The notes under the pieces: generated by a model
Told to the model about the DNA's origin: nothing
Database searches by the model: none
What the model saw: only the letters and a program-made list of their open reading frames with translations
NCBI GenBank assembly: GCA_016214985.1
Contig: JACRMM010000014.1
Span: 203,293 to 267,292, forward strand
DNA length: 64,000 nucleotides
DNA from: Deltaproteobacteria bacterium
Lineage (GTDB): Bacteria; Desulfobacterota; Deferrisomatia; Deferrisomatales; JACRMM01
Direction: 5' to 3'
Position numbers and translations under genes: made by a program
Shown here: positions 56,962 to 64,000 of the stretch, in pieces
Position numbering within the stretch: the first letter of the stretch is position 1
Layout of the letters: every line of letters starts with the position of its first letter

Positions 56962-58025
56962 GCGCAGACCGGCCGCGCGCGCTCCTCGTCCGGCTCTCCT
57001 CCCTGGGCGACGTGGTGCTCGCCACCGCCGCCCTGGAGGCGCTGCGGGAAGACGTCCCCGGGCTCGAGGTGCACGTGCTCACGAAGCCCTCGTTCCGGGA
57101 GGTCTTCTCCGGGAACCCGGCTGTGGCGCAGGTCAAGGAGTGGTGGCCGTCCCAGGGCGTCGCGGCCACGGCGCTCGGCCTTCGGCGCGAGGGATACGAC
57201 TGGGTCGTCGATCTGCACGCGAACCTGCGCACCCGACTTCTGCGCCTGGCGCTCCCCGGCCCGCGTTGGAGCGTCTACGCCAAGGGAAGCCGTCGGCGTC
57301 GGCTCGCCGTCGCCTTGAAGCGGCCCCAGTTGCTCGGCACGCGGCACGTGGTCGACCGGTACCTCGACGCCCTCGGACCGCTGGGCGTCCGGCCATTCCG
57401 GAGACTGCCCAGGCTCTATCCCACCGACGCTGAGCGAGAGGCGGCGGCGCGGCGCCTGGCGCAGGCGGGGTGGCGGGACGGCGAGCCGCTCCTCGCGCTG
57501 GCTCCCGGCGCCCGGTGGGCCACCAAGGCGTGGCCGCCGGAGCACTGGGCTGCGCTCCTGCAAGGCCTCTCGGCCCGACGGCTCGGCGTTCCGGTGCTTC
57601 TCGGCGGCGCCGAGGAGGCGCCGTTGTGCCGGGGGATCCTGGAGGCCTCGGGAGCGCCCGGGGTGTCGCTGGCCGGCGAGGCCACGCTCCGGGAGACCAC
57701 GGCGATCCTGGGCGCCGCCGCGGTGCTCATCTGCAACGACTCGGCGCCGCTCCACCTCGCCGCGGCAGTGCGGACCCCCGTGGTCGCCCTGTTCGGCCCC
57801 ACGGTCCGGGGATTCGGGTTCTCTCCGCTGGGGGCGAGGGACCGGGTGCTGGAGATCGACCTTGACTGCCGGCCCTGCAGCCTGCACGGGACCGCGCGGT
57901 GTCCCCGGGGACATCATCGGTGCCTGAGGGACGTTGCCGTTGATCGGGTGCTCGACGCCGCGGCGTCGGTTCTTCTTGAGGCAGGTCCCTCGCTCCTTCA
58001 AAATGACCCCTTCCGCCCGGCTTGA
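56958..58025 (+). CDS. Lipopolysaccharide heptosyltransferase-like protein (GT9)
   Basis: A 355-residue GT9 enzyme. ALLVRLSSLGDVVLATAALE is the N-terminal glycine-rich start; LALAPGARWATKAWPPEHWA and ICNDSAPLHLAAAVRTPVVA form the ADP-heptose pocket, followed by FGPTVRGFGFSP and a cysteine cluster CRPCSLHGTARCPRGHHRC. The close likeness of its C-terminus to that of the GT9 at 54623 points to an old duplication. It starts at GTG 56958 (GTGA overlap). Confidence 0.92.
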   Translation: MSADRPRALLVRLSSLGDVVLATAALEALREDVPGLEVHVLTKPSFREVFSGNPAVAQVKEWWPSQGVAATALGLRREGYDWVVDLHANLRTRLLRLALPGPRWSVYAKGSRRRRLAVALKRPQLLGTRHVVDRYLDALGPLGVRPFRRLPRLYPTDAEREAAARRLAQAGWRDGEPLLALAPGARWATKAWPPEHWAALLQGLSARRLGVPVLLGGAEEAPLCRGILEASGAPGVSLAGEATLRETTAILGAAAVLICNDSAPLHLAAAVRTPVVALFGPTVRGFGFSPLGARDRVLEIDLDCRPCSLHGTARCPRGHHRCLRDVAVDRVLDAAASVLLEAGPSLLQNDPFRPA

Positions 58026-58075
58026 GGCTGCCTCTGGAGGCCGCCGGCCCTCGGGAAAGAGGACCCGAACGCGAC

Positions 58076-59188
58076 GTGGCACGACCCCTGTCCATCCTCC
58101 AGATCACGAGCGCCTCGAGCCTCAGCGGGGGCACCCGGCAGATGCTCCTCCTGGCCCAGGGGTTGGCCGGAACGCGCTGCCGGGTGGTCGTCGCCGCGCC
58201 CCCGGGATCGGCCTCGCTCGCCGCGTCGGCCGAGTTGGGGCTCGACACGCGGCCGCTCGTGTTCCAGACGCTCTGTCATCAGTGGCAAAGCTCTCGAGCG
58301 CTGCGAGCGCTTGTCCGCGAGATGGGCGCCGACGTCGTCCACGCCCACCATACGAAGGCGCATAACGTGGGCGTCCTGGCCACCTTCGGGGGCGGCTTTC
58401 CTCCGGTCGTGGCCAACCGGGGCGTGCTCGTGCCGCCGAAGTTCCCGGCCAAGTTCCGAAGCGCGAGGACCTCGGGGCTCGTCACGAACTCGCTCGCTGC
58501 TAAGAACGTGCTGGTGGGGGCCGGGGTGGCGGACGAAAAGATCCACGTCGTCTACAACGGGGTTGGTGTCCCCGACCGCGAGCGCGGTCGCGAGCGAGCG
58601 GCTCGGCTGCGCACCGAGCTCGGGCTCGAGGACGCGATTCCCGTCGTGGGCGCGGTCGGCAGCGGCATCCCGGAGAAGGGCTTCCAGCACCTCGTGGAGG
58701 CGGCACCGGCCATCCGCAAAGCGTTCCCGGCCGCGGCCTTCGTCCTCGTGGGTGCCGGCACCGATCGGCTCCAGGATCGGATCCGCGACCTGGGGCTCAG
58801 CGGATGCGTCCGGCTGGCGGGCCGCCAGCCGGACGCCGGCGAGCTCATGGGGCTCTTCGACGTGTTCGTCCTCCCCTCCCTCTCGGAGTCCTGCCCGAAC
58901 GTGGTGCTCGAGGCCATGGGCGCGGCCGTCCCCCAGGTCTGCTCCGACGTCGGGGGGGTGCGGGAGATCCTGGACGGGGGAGGGTATCTGGTGCCCCCGG
59001 CGGACTCCGGCGCCATCGCCGAGGCGGTCTGCCGACTCGCCGCGGACCCGTCCGCGGCCCGGGCGATGGGGGCCCGGGGCGCCGAGACCGTGGCCGCCCG
59101 TTTCACTCCGGCGCGCAAGGTGGAGGCCACCCTGGACGTGTACCGCCGCGTGTTGGAGGCGCCGTCACGCCGCCGACGCGCCGCCTGA
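58076..59188 (+). CDS. Glycosyltransferase family 4
   Basis: A 370-residue GT-B enzyme from GTG 58076, placed immediately before the first strand RPLSILQITSASSLSGGTRQ; a TTG at 58022 overlapping the previous stop is the alternative. It has HAHHTKAHNVGVLATFGGG, the linker IHVVYNGVGVPD, and EKGFQHLVEAAPAIRKAFPA. The EX7E-type donor motif is SESCPNVVLEAMGAAVPQVC. The donor and acceptor are unknown. Confidence 0.9.
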   Translation: MARPLSILQITSASSLSGGTRQMLLLAQGLAGTRCRVVVAAPPGSASLAASAELGLDTRPLVFQTLCHQWQSSRALRALVREMGADVVHAHHTKAHNVGVLATFGGGFPPVVANRGVLVPPKFPAKFRSARTSGLVTNSLAAKNVLVGAGVADEKIHVVYNGVGVPDRERGRERAARLRTELGLEDAIPVVGAVGSGIPEKGFQHLVEAAPAIRKAFPAAAFVLVGAGTDRLQDRIRDLGLSGCVRLAGRQPDAGELMGLFDVFVLPSLSESCPNVVLEAMGAAVPQVCSDVGGVREILDGGGYLVPPADSGAIAEAVCRLAADPSAARAMGARGAETVAARFTPARKVEATLDVYRRVLEAPSRRRRAA

Positions 59189-59202
59189 CCGAGGAGCGCC
59201 CC

Positions 59203-60315
59203 TTGGGTTTCACGATGGGACCGAGCATTCCCGTGCTCGTTCACCACAGCGTCGGCCCTGGCGAGAACGCCGATCCGGGCGTCCTGGAGGCGCACCTGCG
59301 CGTTCTGTCGCGGTCGGGGCTGCCGAGCCTCTCCACCGGCGAGCTCGGCGACGCCCCAAAGGGCTTCCTCCTCACCTTCGACGACGGGTTCGCCGACGCC
59401 TGGACCCACGCAGCGCCGCTGCTCGAGCGCTACGGCGTGAAGGCGGTGGTGTTCGCGATCGTCTCGCGGCTGGGGGAGGGCGACCCGCGACCCCAGGGCG
59501 TCAAACCCTTCGAGGGGCGGGCGACCGCGGCGCTGGCAGCCGCCTCCCAAGCGCGCGGCCCCCACCCGGCATTCCTGCGCTGGTCGGAGGCTTTAGCCCT
59601 GGAGGCGACCGGGAGGGTCGAGATTCACTCTCACTCCTATGAGCACCGCATGGGGTGGTCCGGCGACGAGATCCGCGGCTTCCACCTCGGAGCCGGGCGC
59701 GGGGAGCACTGGTCCCTCTCCCAGTCCACCGGAGGGGACACCCGGCTCGGCATTCCCCTGTACGCCCGGCGTTCGGCACTCGCGTGCCGGCTCTACTTCG
59801 ACGACCCCGGGCTCCGCGATGCCCTGGCCGGCTGGCTGGCGGAGCGGGGCGGCGCGGAGTACGTCGCGGGCCGGGGGCGCGAGGCGGTGACGACCGAGCT
59901 GGCCGAGGTCGCTCAGCAATACCGAACCGCACGGGGGACTTTCGGGCGGTTCGAAACCGACGGCGAGCGGGAAGCGAGGACTCTCGAGGACCTCGCGCGG
60001 GCGCGGGAGGCGCTGGAGGCGCGCCTTGGCGGGAGGAGGAACGAGCTCTGCCTGCCCTGGGGCCACTACGACGAGCGCACCCTGGAGCACGCGCGCAAGG
60101 CCGGGATCCGGCGAGTGTACACGACGGGCCGGGGCTACAACCCAGCCGGGCGGATCGGCTACCTGGTCCAGCGCTTCGCCCCCCTGCGGCGCGAGAATCG
60201 GGAGCGGTGGCTCCGCTCGCGGCTGTGGATCTACCGCTCCTGCCTTCGGGCCGGGCTCTACGGCGCGCTCTACGGGATCCGCCTCTCCGCCCCCCGCCAG
60301 CGGGTGGGGACATGA
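59203..60315 (+). CDS. Polysaccharide deacetylase family protein
   Basis: About 370 residues from TTG 59203, which has GAGGAG upstream; ATG 59215 is an alternative. The NodB-type domain has FLLTFDDGFADAWTHAAPLL with the catalytic Asp pair and the metal site HSHSYEH. A long middle insert (about 150-260) separates this from the C-terminal strands LCLPWGHYDERTLEHARKAG and RRVYTTGRGYN. It probably removes acetyl groups from an amino sugar of the core or O-chain, on the cytoplasmic side since no signal peptide is seen. Confidence 0.88.
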   Translation: MGFTMGPSIPVLVHHSVGPGENADPGVLEAHLRVLSRSGLPSLSTGELGDAPKGFLLTFDDGFADAWTHAAPLLERYGVKAVVFAIVSRLGEGDPRPQGVKPFEGRATAALAAASQARGPHPAFLRWSEALALEATGRVEIHSHSYEHRMGWSGDEIRGFHLGAGRGEHWSLSQSTGGDTRLGIPLYARRSALACRLYFDDPGLRDALAGWLAERGGAEYVAGRGREAVTTELAEVAQQYRTARGTFGRFETDGEREARTLEDLARAREALEARLGGRRNELCLPWGHYDERTLEHARKAGIRRVYTTGRGYNPAGRIGYLVQRFAPLRRENRERWLRSRLWIYRSCLRAGLYGALYGIRLSAPRQRVGT

Positions 60316-61325
60316 GCCCGTCTCGCTTCCTCCTCATCCAATTGCGGCAGATCGGCGACGTGGTCCTGACCACGCCCATCGCGCGGATCCTCAAGGAGGC
60401 CTTCCCGGGCTCCCACGTGGCGTTCCTGACCGAGCGGCCGAGCGACCAGCTCCTCCGCGGCAACCCGTTCCTCGACGACGTGCTCCTGAACGACCGCAAG
60501 GGGAGTTGGCGCGACACCCTGGGGCTCGGGCTGCGGCTTCGTCGGGAGCGGTTCGATGTCGTCCTCGACTTCATCGCGAACCCGCGCTCGGCCCTGCTGG
60601 CCTTCCTGTCCGGCGCACCCATGCGCGTCGCGTACCCGGTGCCGATCCGAAAGGTCCTCTACACCCACTCCGTTCCTCCCGCGCCCGGGTACGCGGTGGC
60701 GTACAAGAAGAGCCTTCTCGAGCCCCTTGGGGTCCACAGCGCCTGGGACCGGCCCGAAGTCTTTCTGGACCCGGACGAGAAGGCGTGGGCCGCGGCGCTC
60801 CGGACGGAGCTGCTCGGCGGCCGGCGCCGCCTGGTCACCTTGGACCCGACGCACCGCCGCGCCACGCGAAAGTGGCCCGCCGAGCACTTCGGTCGGCTCA
60901 GCGGCCACCTCGACGCACGGTGCGAGGCGGCCTGCGTGGTGCTGTGGGGTCCCGGGGAGGAGACCGACGCCGACGCCGTGGTGCGCGCCTCGTCCGGGAC
61001 CGCGGTCAAGGCCCCGGCCACGCGGTTGCGCGAGATGGCAGCCTTGATCGGCGCCGCGGACCTCCACGTGGGCAACTGCTCGGCGCCGCGACACGTAGCC
61101 GTGGCCGTCGGCACGCCGACGTTCACGATCCGAGGCGCGACGAGCGGAGCCTGGACCCACCCGGCGCCCGAGCACACCCACCTCGCCCTGGGGCTCGAGT
61201 GCCAACCGTGCAACCGGAACCGGTGCGATCGGGGCCTCGCCTGCCTGACCGGCCTCACGGCCGACGCGGTGGCCGACGCGCTCTGCCTGTGGGCGAGGGA
61301 TACGCTCGGCTGGGACCTGGGGTGA
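60312..61325 (+). CDS. Glycosyltransferase family 9 protein
   Basis: A 337-residue GT9 enzyme. FLLIQLRQIGDVVLTTPIAR opens the fold; VTLDPTHRRATRKWPAEHFG and LHVGNCSAPRHVAVAVGTPT are the donor-site segments. The usual NDS triplet is replaced by GNCSAPRH, which sets it apart from true WaaF/WaaC and suggests a different donor or acceptor. It ends with a cysteine cluster CQPCNRNRCDRGLACL. It starts at ATG 60312 (ATGA overlap). Confidence 0.9.
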   Translation: MSPSRFLLIQLRQIGDVVLTTPIARILKEAFPGSHVAFLTERPSDQLLRGNPFLDDVLLNDRKGSWRDTLGLGLRLRRERFDVVLDFIANPRSALLAFLSGAPMRVAYPVPIRKVLYTHSVPPAPGYAVAYKKSLLEPLGVHSAWDRPEVFLDPDEKAWAAALRTELLGGRRRLVTLDPTHRRATRKWPAEHFGRLSGHLDARCEAACVVLWGPGEETDADAVVRASSGTAVKAPATRLREMAALIGAADLHVGNCSAPRHVAVAVGTPTFTIRGATSGAWTHPAPEHTHLALGLECQPCNRNRCDRGLACLTGLTADAVADALCLWARDTLGWDLG

Positions 61326-62419
61326 AGATCGCGCTCGTCCACCCCAAGTTCGACCGCTCCGGAGGCGCCGAGCAGTATGCCTCGGCGCTCGCCCGGGGAC
61401 TTGTGGCGCTGGGGCACGAGGTGCACCTCTTCGGCCGCCGTGCCGAGGGCCTCGCGCCCGGGGTCGCGTTCCACCCGATTCGGTGCCTTCCGTGGGGGCG
61501 GGCGCTGAAGACCTGGACGTTCGCGCGTGCCGCGCGCCGGCGGGTCGAAGGGCGGACCTTCGACGTGGTGCAGGGGTTCGGGAAGACCACAGTGCAGACC
61601 GTGCACCGCACCGGGGGCGGCGTCCACCGGGCGTATCTCGAGCGCGAGGGACGCCGGCGGCCGACGCCCTACGATCGCGTCGTGCTCCGCATCGAGGACA
61701 AGCTCTTCTCCTCCTCGCGGCTGCGCGCCGTGATCGCCCCCTCTGTCTGGGTCCTCCGGGAGATCGAGCGGTTCTACCCCGCCGCGGCGAGTCTCGTCCA
61801 CGTGATCCCGAACGGCGTCGACACCGCGGTCTTCTGTCCCGACGGCCGCGAGCGAGACCGGGGGCGGCTCGCGGGCCGGCTGGGCCTTCCCGCGGCGGCC
61901 GCCGTGCTCCTCTTCGTGGCGACCAACTTCCCGCTGAAGGGGCTCGACTGGGCGCTCGGGCTCCTGGCGCTCCTCCCGGAAGCGCACCTGGTCGTGGCCG
62001 GGGGCGACGACCAGGGACCGTTTCGCAGGCAGGCGGAGGCGCTCGGGGCGGACGGACGGCTTCACTTCCTCGGCAGGGTGGACGACGTCGGGCCCCTCTA
62101 CTGCGCCGCGGACCTGCTGGTCCATCCGACCCGGTACGACCCCTTCGCGAACGTGTGCCTGGAGGCGCTGGCCTCGGGGACTCCGGTCCTGACCACGGAA
62201 CGGAACGGAGCTGCGGACGTGCTCTCCGACCCCCGGGCCGGCGCGGTGCTCGAGGTCGACGCTCCGGTGGAGCAGGGGGCGTTTGCGGCGCGCTCTCTCC
62301 TGCGTGCGGGTCCTGCGGGCCGGGAGGCCGCAAGGGCAGTGGCGCTTCGGTGCGATCAGGCCCAGCACGTGCGCGCGGTCGAAGCCCTCTACCGGGCGGT
62401 GGCCGGAGCGCCGGCGTGA
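61322..62419 (+). CDS. Glycosyltransferase family 4 (WaaG-like)
   Basis: A 365-residue GT-B enzyme. KIALVHPKFDRSGGAEQYAS is like the start of LPS core glucosyltransferase WaaG. Further on come VQGFGKTTVQTVHRTGGGVH, HVIPNGVDTAVFCPDGRERD, LLFVATNFPLKGLDWALGLL and the donor motif YDPFANVCLEALASGTPVLT. WaaG adds the first glucose of the outer core, so a core role is likely. It starts at GTG 61322 (GTGA overlap). Confidence 0.9.
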   Translation: MKIALVHPKFDRSGGAEQYASALARGLVALGHEVHLFGRRAEGLAPGVAFHPIRCLPWGRALKTWTFARAARRRVEGRTFDVVQGFGKTTVQTVHRTGGGVHRAYLEREGRRRPTPYDRVVLRIEDKLFSSSRLRAVIAPSVWVLREIERFYPAAASLVHVIPNGVDTAVFCPDGRERDRGRLAGRLGLPAAAAVLLFVATNFPLKGLDWALGLLALLPEAHLVVAGGDDQGPFRRQAEALGADGRLHFLGRVDDVGPLYCAADLLVHPTRYDPFANVCLEALASGTPVLTTERNGAADVLSDPRAGAVLEVDAPVEQGAFAARSLLRAGPAGREAARAVALRCDQAQHVRAVEALYRAVAGAPA

Positions 62420-63420
62420 GGGTGCTCGCCGTGGTCCAGGGGCGCGGCCTCGCCTCGTCGCGGATCCGGATCCAGGAGATGATCCCGCATCTCCGTTGGG
62501 CCGGGGTCGCGTGCGACGCGGTGCCGTATCCTCGGAGCCTTCCCGGTCTTTGGTCTCTCACGACCCGGGCCGAGGGCTTCGACCTCGTGTGGCTCCAGAA
62601 GAAGATGCCGAGCGCGGGGGACCGCCTGCTCTGGAAGCGCGTCGCGGCGCCGATCGTCTTCGACTTCGACGACGCGATCGGGTTTCGCAAAGAACCGAGG
62701 AGGGGCTCGTACTACTCATGGACACGGGCGCGGCGCTTCCGGCAGGTGCTCCGCCTGGCCCGAGCGGCCACCTGCGGCAACCGTTACCTCGCCTCCCTCG
62801 TCCCTCGGGATCGACCGATTCCCACGCTGATCTACCCGTCACCGGTGCCGGTCGCGGTGCCCCGGAGAGACTACGGTGCCGCATCGGGGCCGGTCCGCCT
62901 CGGCTGGATCGGCGGCGGCGGCAACCTGGACAGCCTGCGCGCGGTAGCCCCGGCGGTCGCCCGGGTCTGCGGGGCTCGCGGGGCGACGCTTCGCGTGATC
63001 TCGGACCGGCCGTTCGCCTTCCAGGGCCTCGCGGTCGAGAACGTCCTGTGGTCCCTGGAGTCCCAGGCCGCGGAGCTCGCGGAGCTCGACCTCGGCCTCA
63101 TGCCGCTCGACGGCGACTCGCCCTTCGACCGCGGCAAGTGCAGCTACAAACTGCTTCAGTACATGGCCGCGGGGATTGCGGCCGTGGGGAGCGCCGTCGG
63201 CATGAACGCCGAGGTAATCGAAGACGGGCGAAACGGTCGGCTCGTCCACCGGGCCGAGGACTGGGAGCGTGTCCTGGACGAGCTCCTCCGGGCTGGCCGG
63301 CCGGAGCTCGCGGCGCTGGGAGCCGCCGGCCGCCGCTCGGTCGAGGCCGAGTTCTCCTACGAGGGTGCGTGCGAGCGACTGGTCCCTTTCTTCCGCCGGG
63401 CGCGGGCAGAGGCGCGGTGA
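62416..63420 (+). CDS. GT-B glycosyltransferase, group 1-like
   Basis: A 334-residue protein. RVLAVVQGRGLASSRIRIQE and IVFDFDDAIGFRKEPRRG belong to a GT4-like group whose N-terminal domain is short. The C-terminal part has LGWIGGGGNLDSLRAVAPAV, LGLMPLDGDSPFDRGKCSYK and LLQYMAAGIAAVGSAVGMNA, where the usual EX7E is replaced by an FDRGKCSYKLLQY element. It starts at GTG 62416 (GTGA overlap). The sugar is unknown. Confidence 0.87.
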   Translation: MRVLAVVQGRGLASSRIRIQEMIPHLRWAGVACDAVPYPRSLPGLWSLTTRAEGFDLVWLQKKMPSAGDRLLWKRVAAPIVFDFDDAIGFRKEPRRGSYYSWTRARRFRQVLRLARAATCGNRYLASLVPRDRPIPTLIYPSPVPVAVPRRDYGAASGPVRLGWIGGGGNLDSLRAVAPAVARVCGARGATLRVISDRPFAFQGLAVENVLWSLESQAAELAELDLGLMPLDGDSPFDRGKCSYKLLQYMAAGIAAVGSAVGMNAEVIEDGRNGRLVHRAEDWERVLDELLRAGRPELAALGAAGRRSVEAEFSYEGACERLVPFFRRARAEAR

Positions 63421-64000
63421 ACGTCTTCTACGGTTCCCACACCGCCGAGCGGAAGGGCTCGGCCGTGAGCCTCTGCCAGCTCCAGTGCAGCCTCGCCGGC
63501 ACCGGGTTCTCGCCAGTCGCCGCCTTCGGCCGGGAGGGGCCGATGGCCGATCTCACGCGGTCCCGCGGCATCCCGACGGTCGTGCTGAAGGGCAAGGGGC
63601 CGCTCGGCGGCCAGCTCGTGCTCGACGCCTGGCGGCTCCTGGGGCGCTACGAGGTGGGGTTGGTGCACCTGAACTGCGCAGTGTCGTTCAGCAAGTACCT
63701 GGGCATCGCAGCCCGAGCTCGGCGGCTTCCGGTCCTGTGGCACCTCAGGGAAGACCCCGCCGACAAGCCGCTTCGCCGCCTGGAGGGGTGGATCCGACGG
63801 CTGTCGGACCGCATCGTCGCCGTCTCGTCGGACATCGAGGAGGTCTTCCGGGACACGGGCAAGGTCGTCACGATCTACAACGGCGTCGACGCGGAGCGGT
63901 TCCGGTGCGACGGCGAGCGGGACGCGGTGCGGCGCGAGCTCAGCATTCCGCTTGGCGCCTTCGTCTTCGGGATGGTCGGTTCGGTGGAGCGGCGCAAGGG
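63417..64000 (+). CDS. Glycosyltransferase family 4 (partial, runs off the right edge)
   Basis: The first 194 codons, from GTG 63417 (GTGA overlap). They contain VFYGSHTAERKGSAVSLCQL, VGLVHLNCAVSFSKYLGIAA, VLWHLREDPADKPLRRLEGW and the linker VTIYNGVDAERF, leading into the donor domain at VFGMVGSVERRKG. The catalytic C-terminus lies outside the window. It shows that the envelope-glycan cluster continues. Confidence 0.88.
   Translation, partial: MNVFYGSHTAERKGSAVSLCQLQCSLAGTGFSPVAAFGREGPMADLTRSRGIPTVVLKGKGPLGGQLVLDAWRLLGRYEVGLVHLNCAVSFSKYLGIAARARRLPVLWHLREDPADKPLRRLEGWIRRLSDRIVAVSSDIEEVFRDTGKVVTIYNGVDAERFRCDGERDAVRRELSIPLGAFVFGMVGSVERRK

Overview
The window is about two-thirds G+C and comes from a Gram-negative bacterium: it encodes a lipid A-type acyltransferase, a heptose-bisphosphate phosphatase, several heptosyltransferase-family (GT9) enzymes and an outer-membrane polysaccharide export protein. 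A very large OmpB/MofA-like multicopper oxidase, a class I fumarase, NarL-type two-component proteins and a probable selenocysteine protein would fit a Desulfuromonas/Geobacter-like or other deltaproteobacterial-grade lineage. That placement is inference; there is no rRNA or other phylogenetic marker here. No tRNA, rRNA or CRISPR array was seen.

Layout. 1-3185 (-): N-terminal part of an exported multicopper oxidase that runs off the left edge. 3520-6094: a membrane histidine kinase, a convergent NarL-type response regulator and a divergent single-domain receiver. 6225-16338 (-): an exopolysaccharide locus (FemAB/GNAT-like protein, SLBB export protein, Wzz, GT2, WbaP-type phosphotransferase, second Wzz, GT9). 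Its last two genes are damaged: the second Wzz has a one-base frameshift, and the GT9 gene carries an IS200-type element and lacks about 43 internal codons. 16476-19217: a TetR regulator with an enoyl-CoA hydratase-family gene under a matching operator, then a nitroreductase-like gene. 19379-23267: an operon of TetR, MacB-type ATPase, FtsX-type permease and a 38-residue membrane peptide. 23425-28629: lipoprotein beta-lactamase-like enzyme, GNAT-methyltransferase fusion, membrane protein, flavodoxin-like reductase and a rhodanese whose active-site Cys is encoded by UGA.

28828-37646: M3 oligopeptidase, class I fumarase, HrpA helicase and a PilZ protein. 37684-44244 looks accessory: a Fic protein behind a palindromic operator, a C-terminal stump of RadC, a SNF2 helicase, and a JetA-like plus JetD-like pair (Wadjet-related) with no SMC gene and several frame breaks. 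44198-49003: thioredoxin-domain YyaL protein, TPR protein, TIGR02757 protein, an apparently leaderless lexA and a small membrane protein.

49136-64000 (+): dGTPase-like HD hydrolase, then a long, tightly packed envelope-glycan cluster (LpxL-like acyltransferase, GmhB, four GT9, one GT2, at least three GT4 and a further glycosyltransferase, a polysaccharide deacetylase, an isoprenylcysteine-methyltransferase-like protein and a Trm112 protein). Most neighbours overlap by 4 bp (ATGA or GTGA). The cluster continues past the right edge and probably builds the LPS core or O-chain.

The strongest unusual signals are the candidate selenoprotein rhodanese with a SECIS-like hairpin at 28525-28541, the SMC-less JetA/JetD-like locus next to a SNF2 helicase, and a TetR operator repeated at three places.
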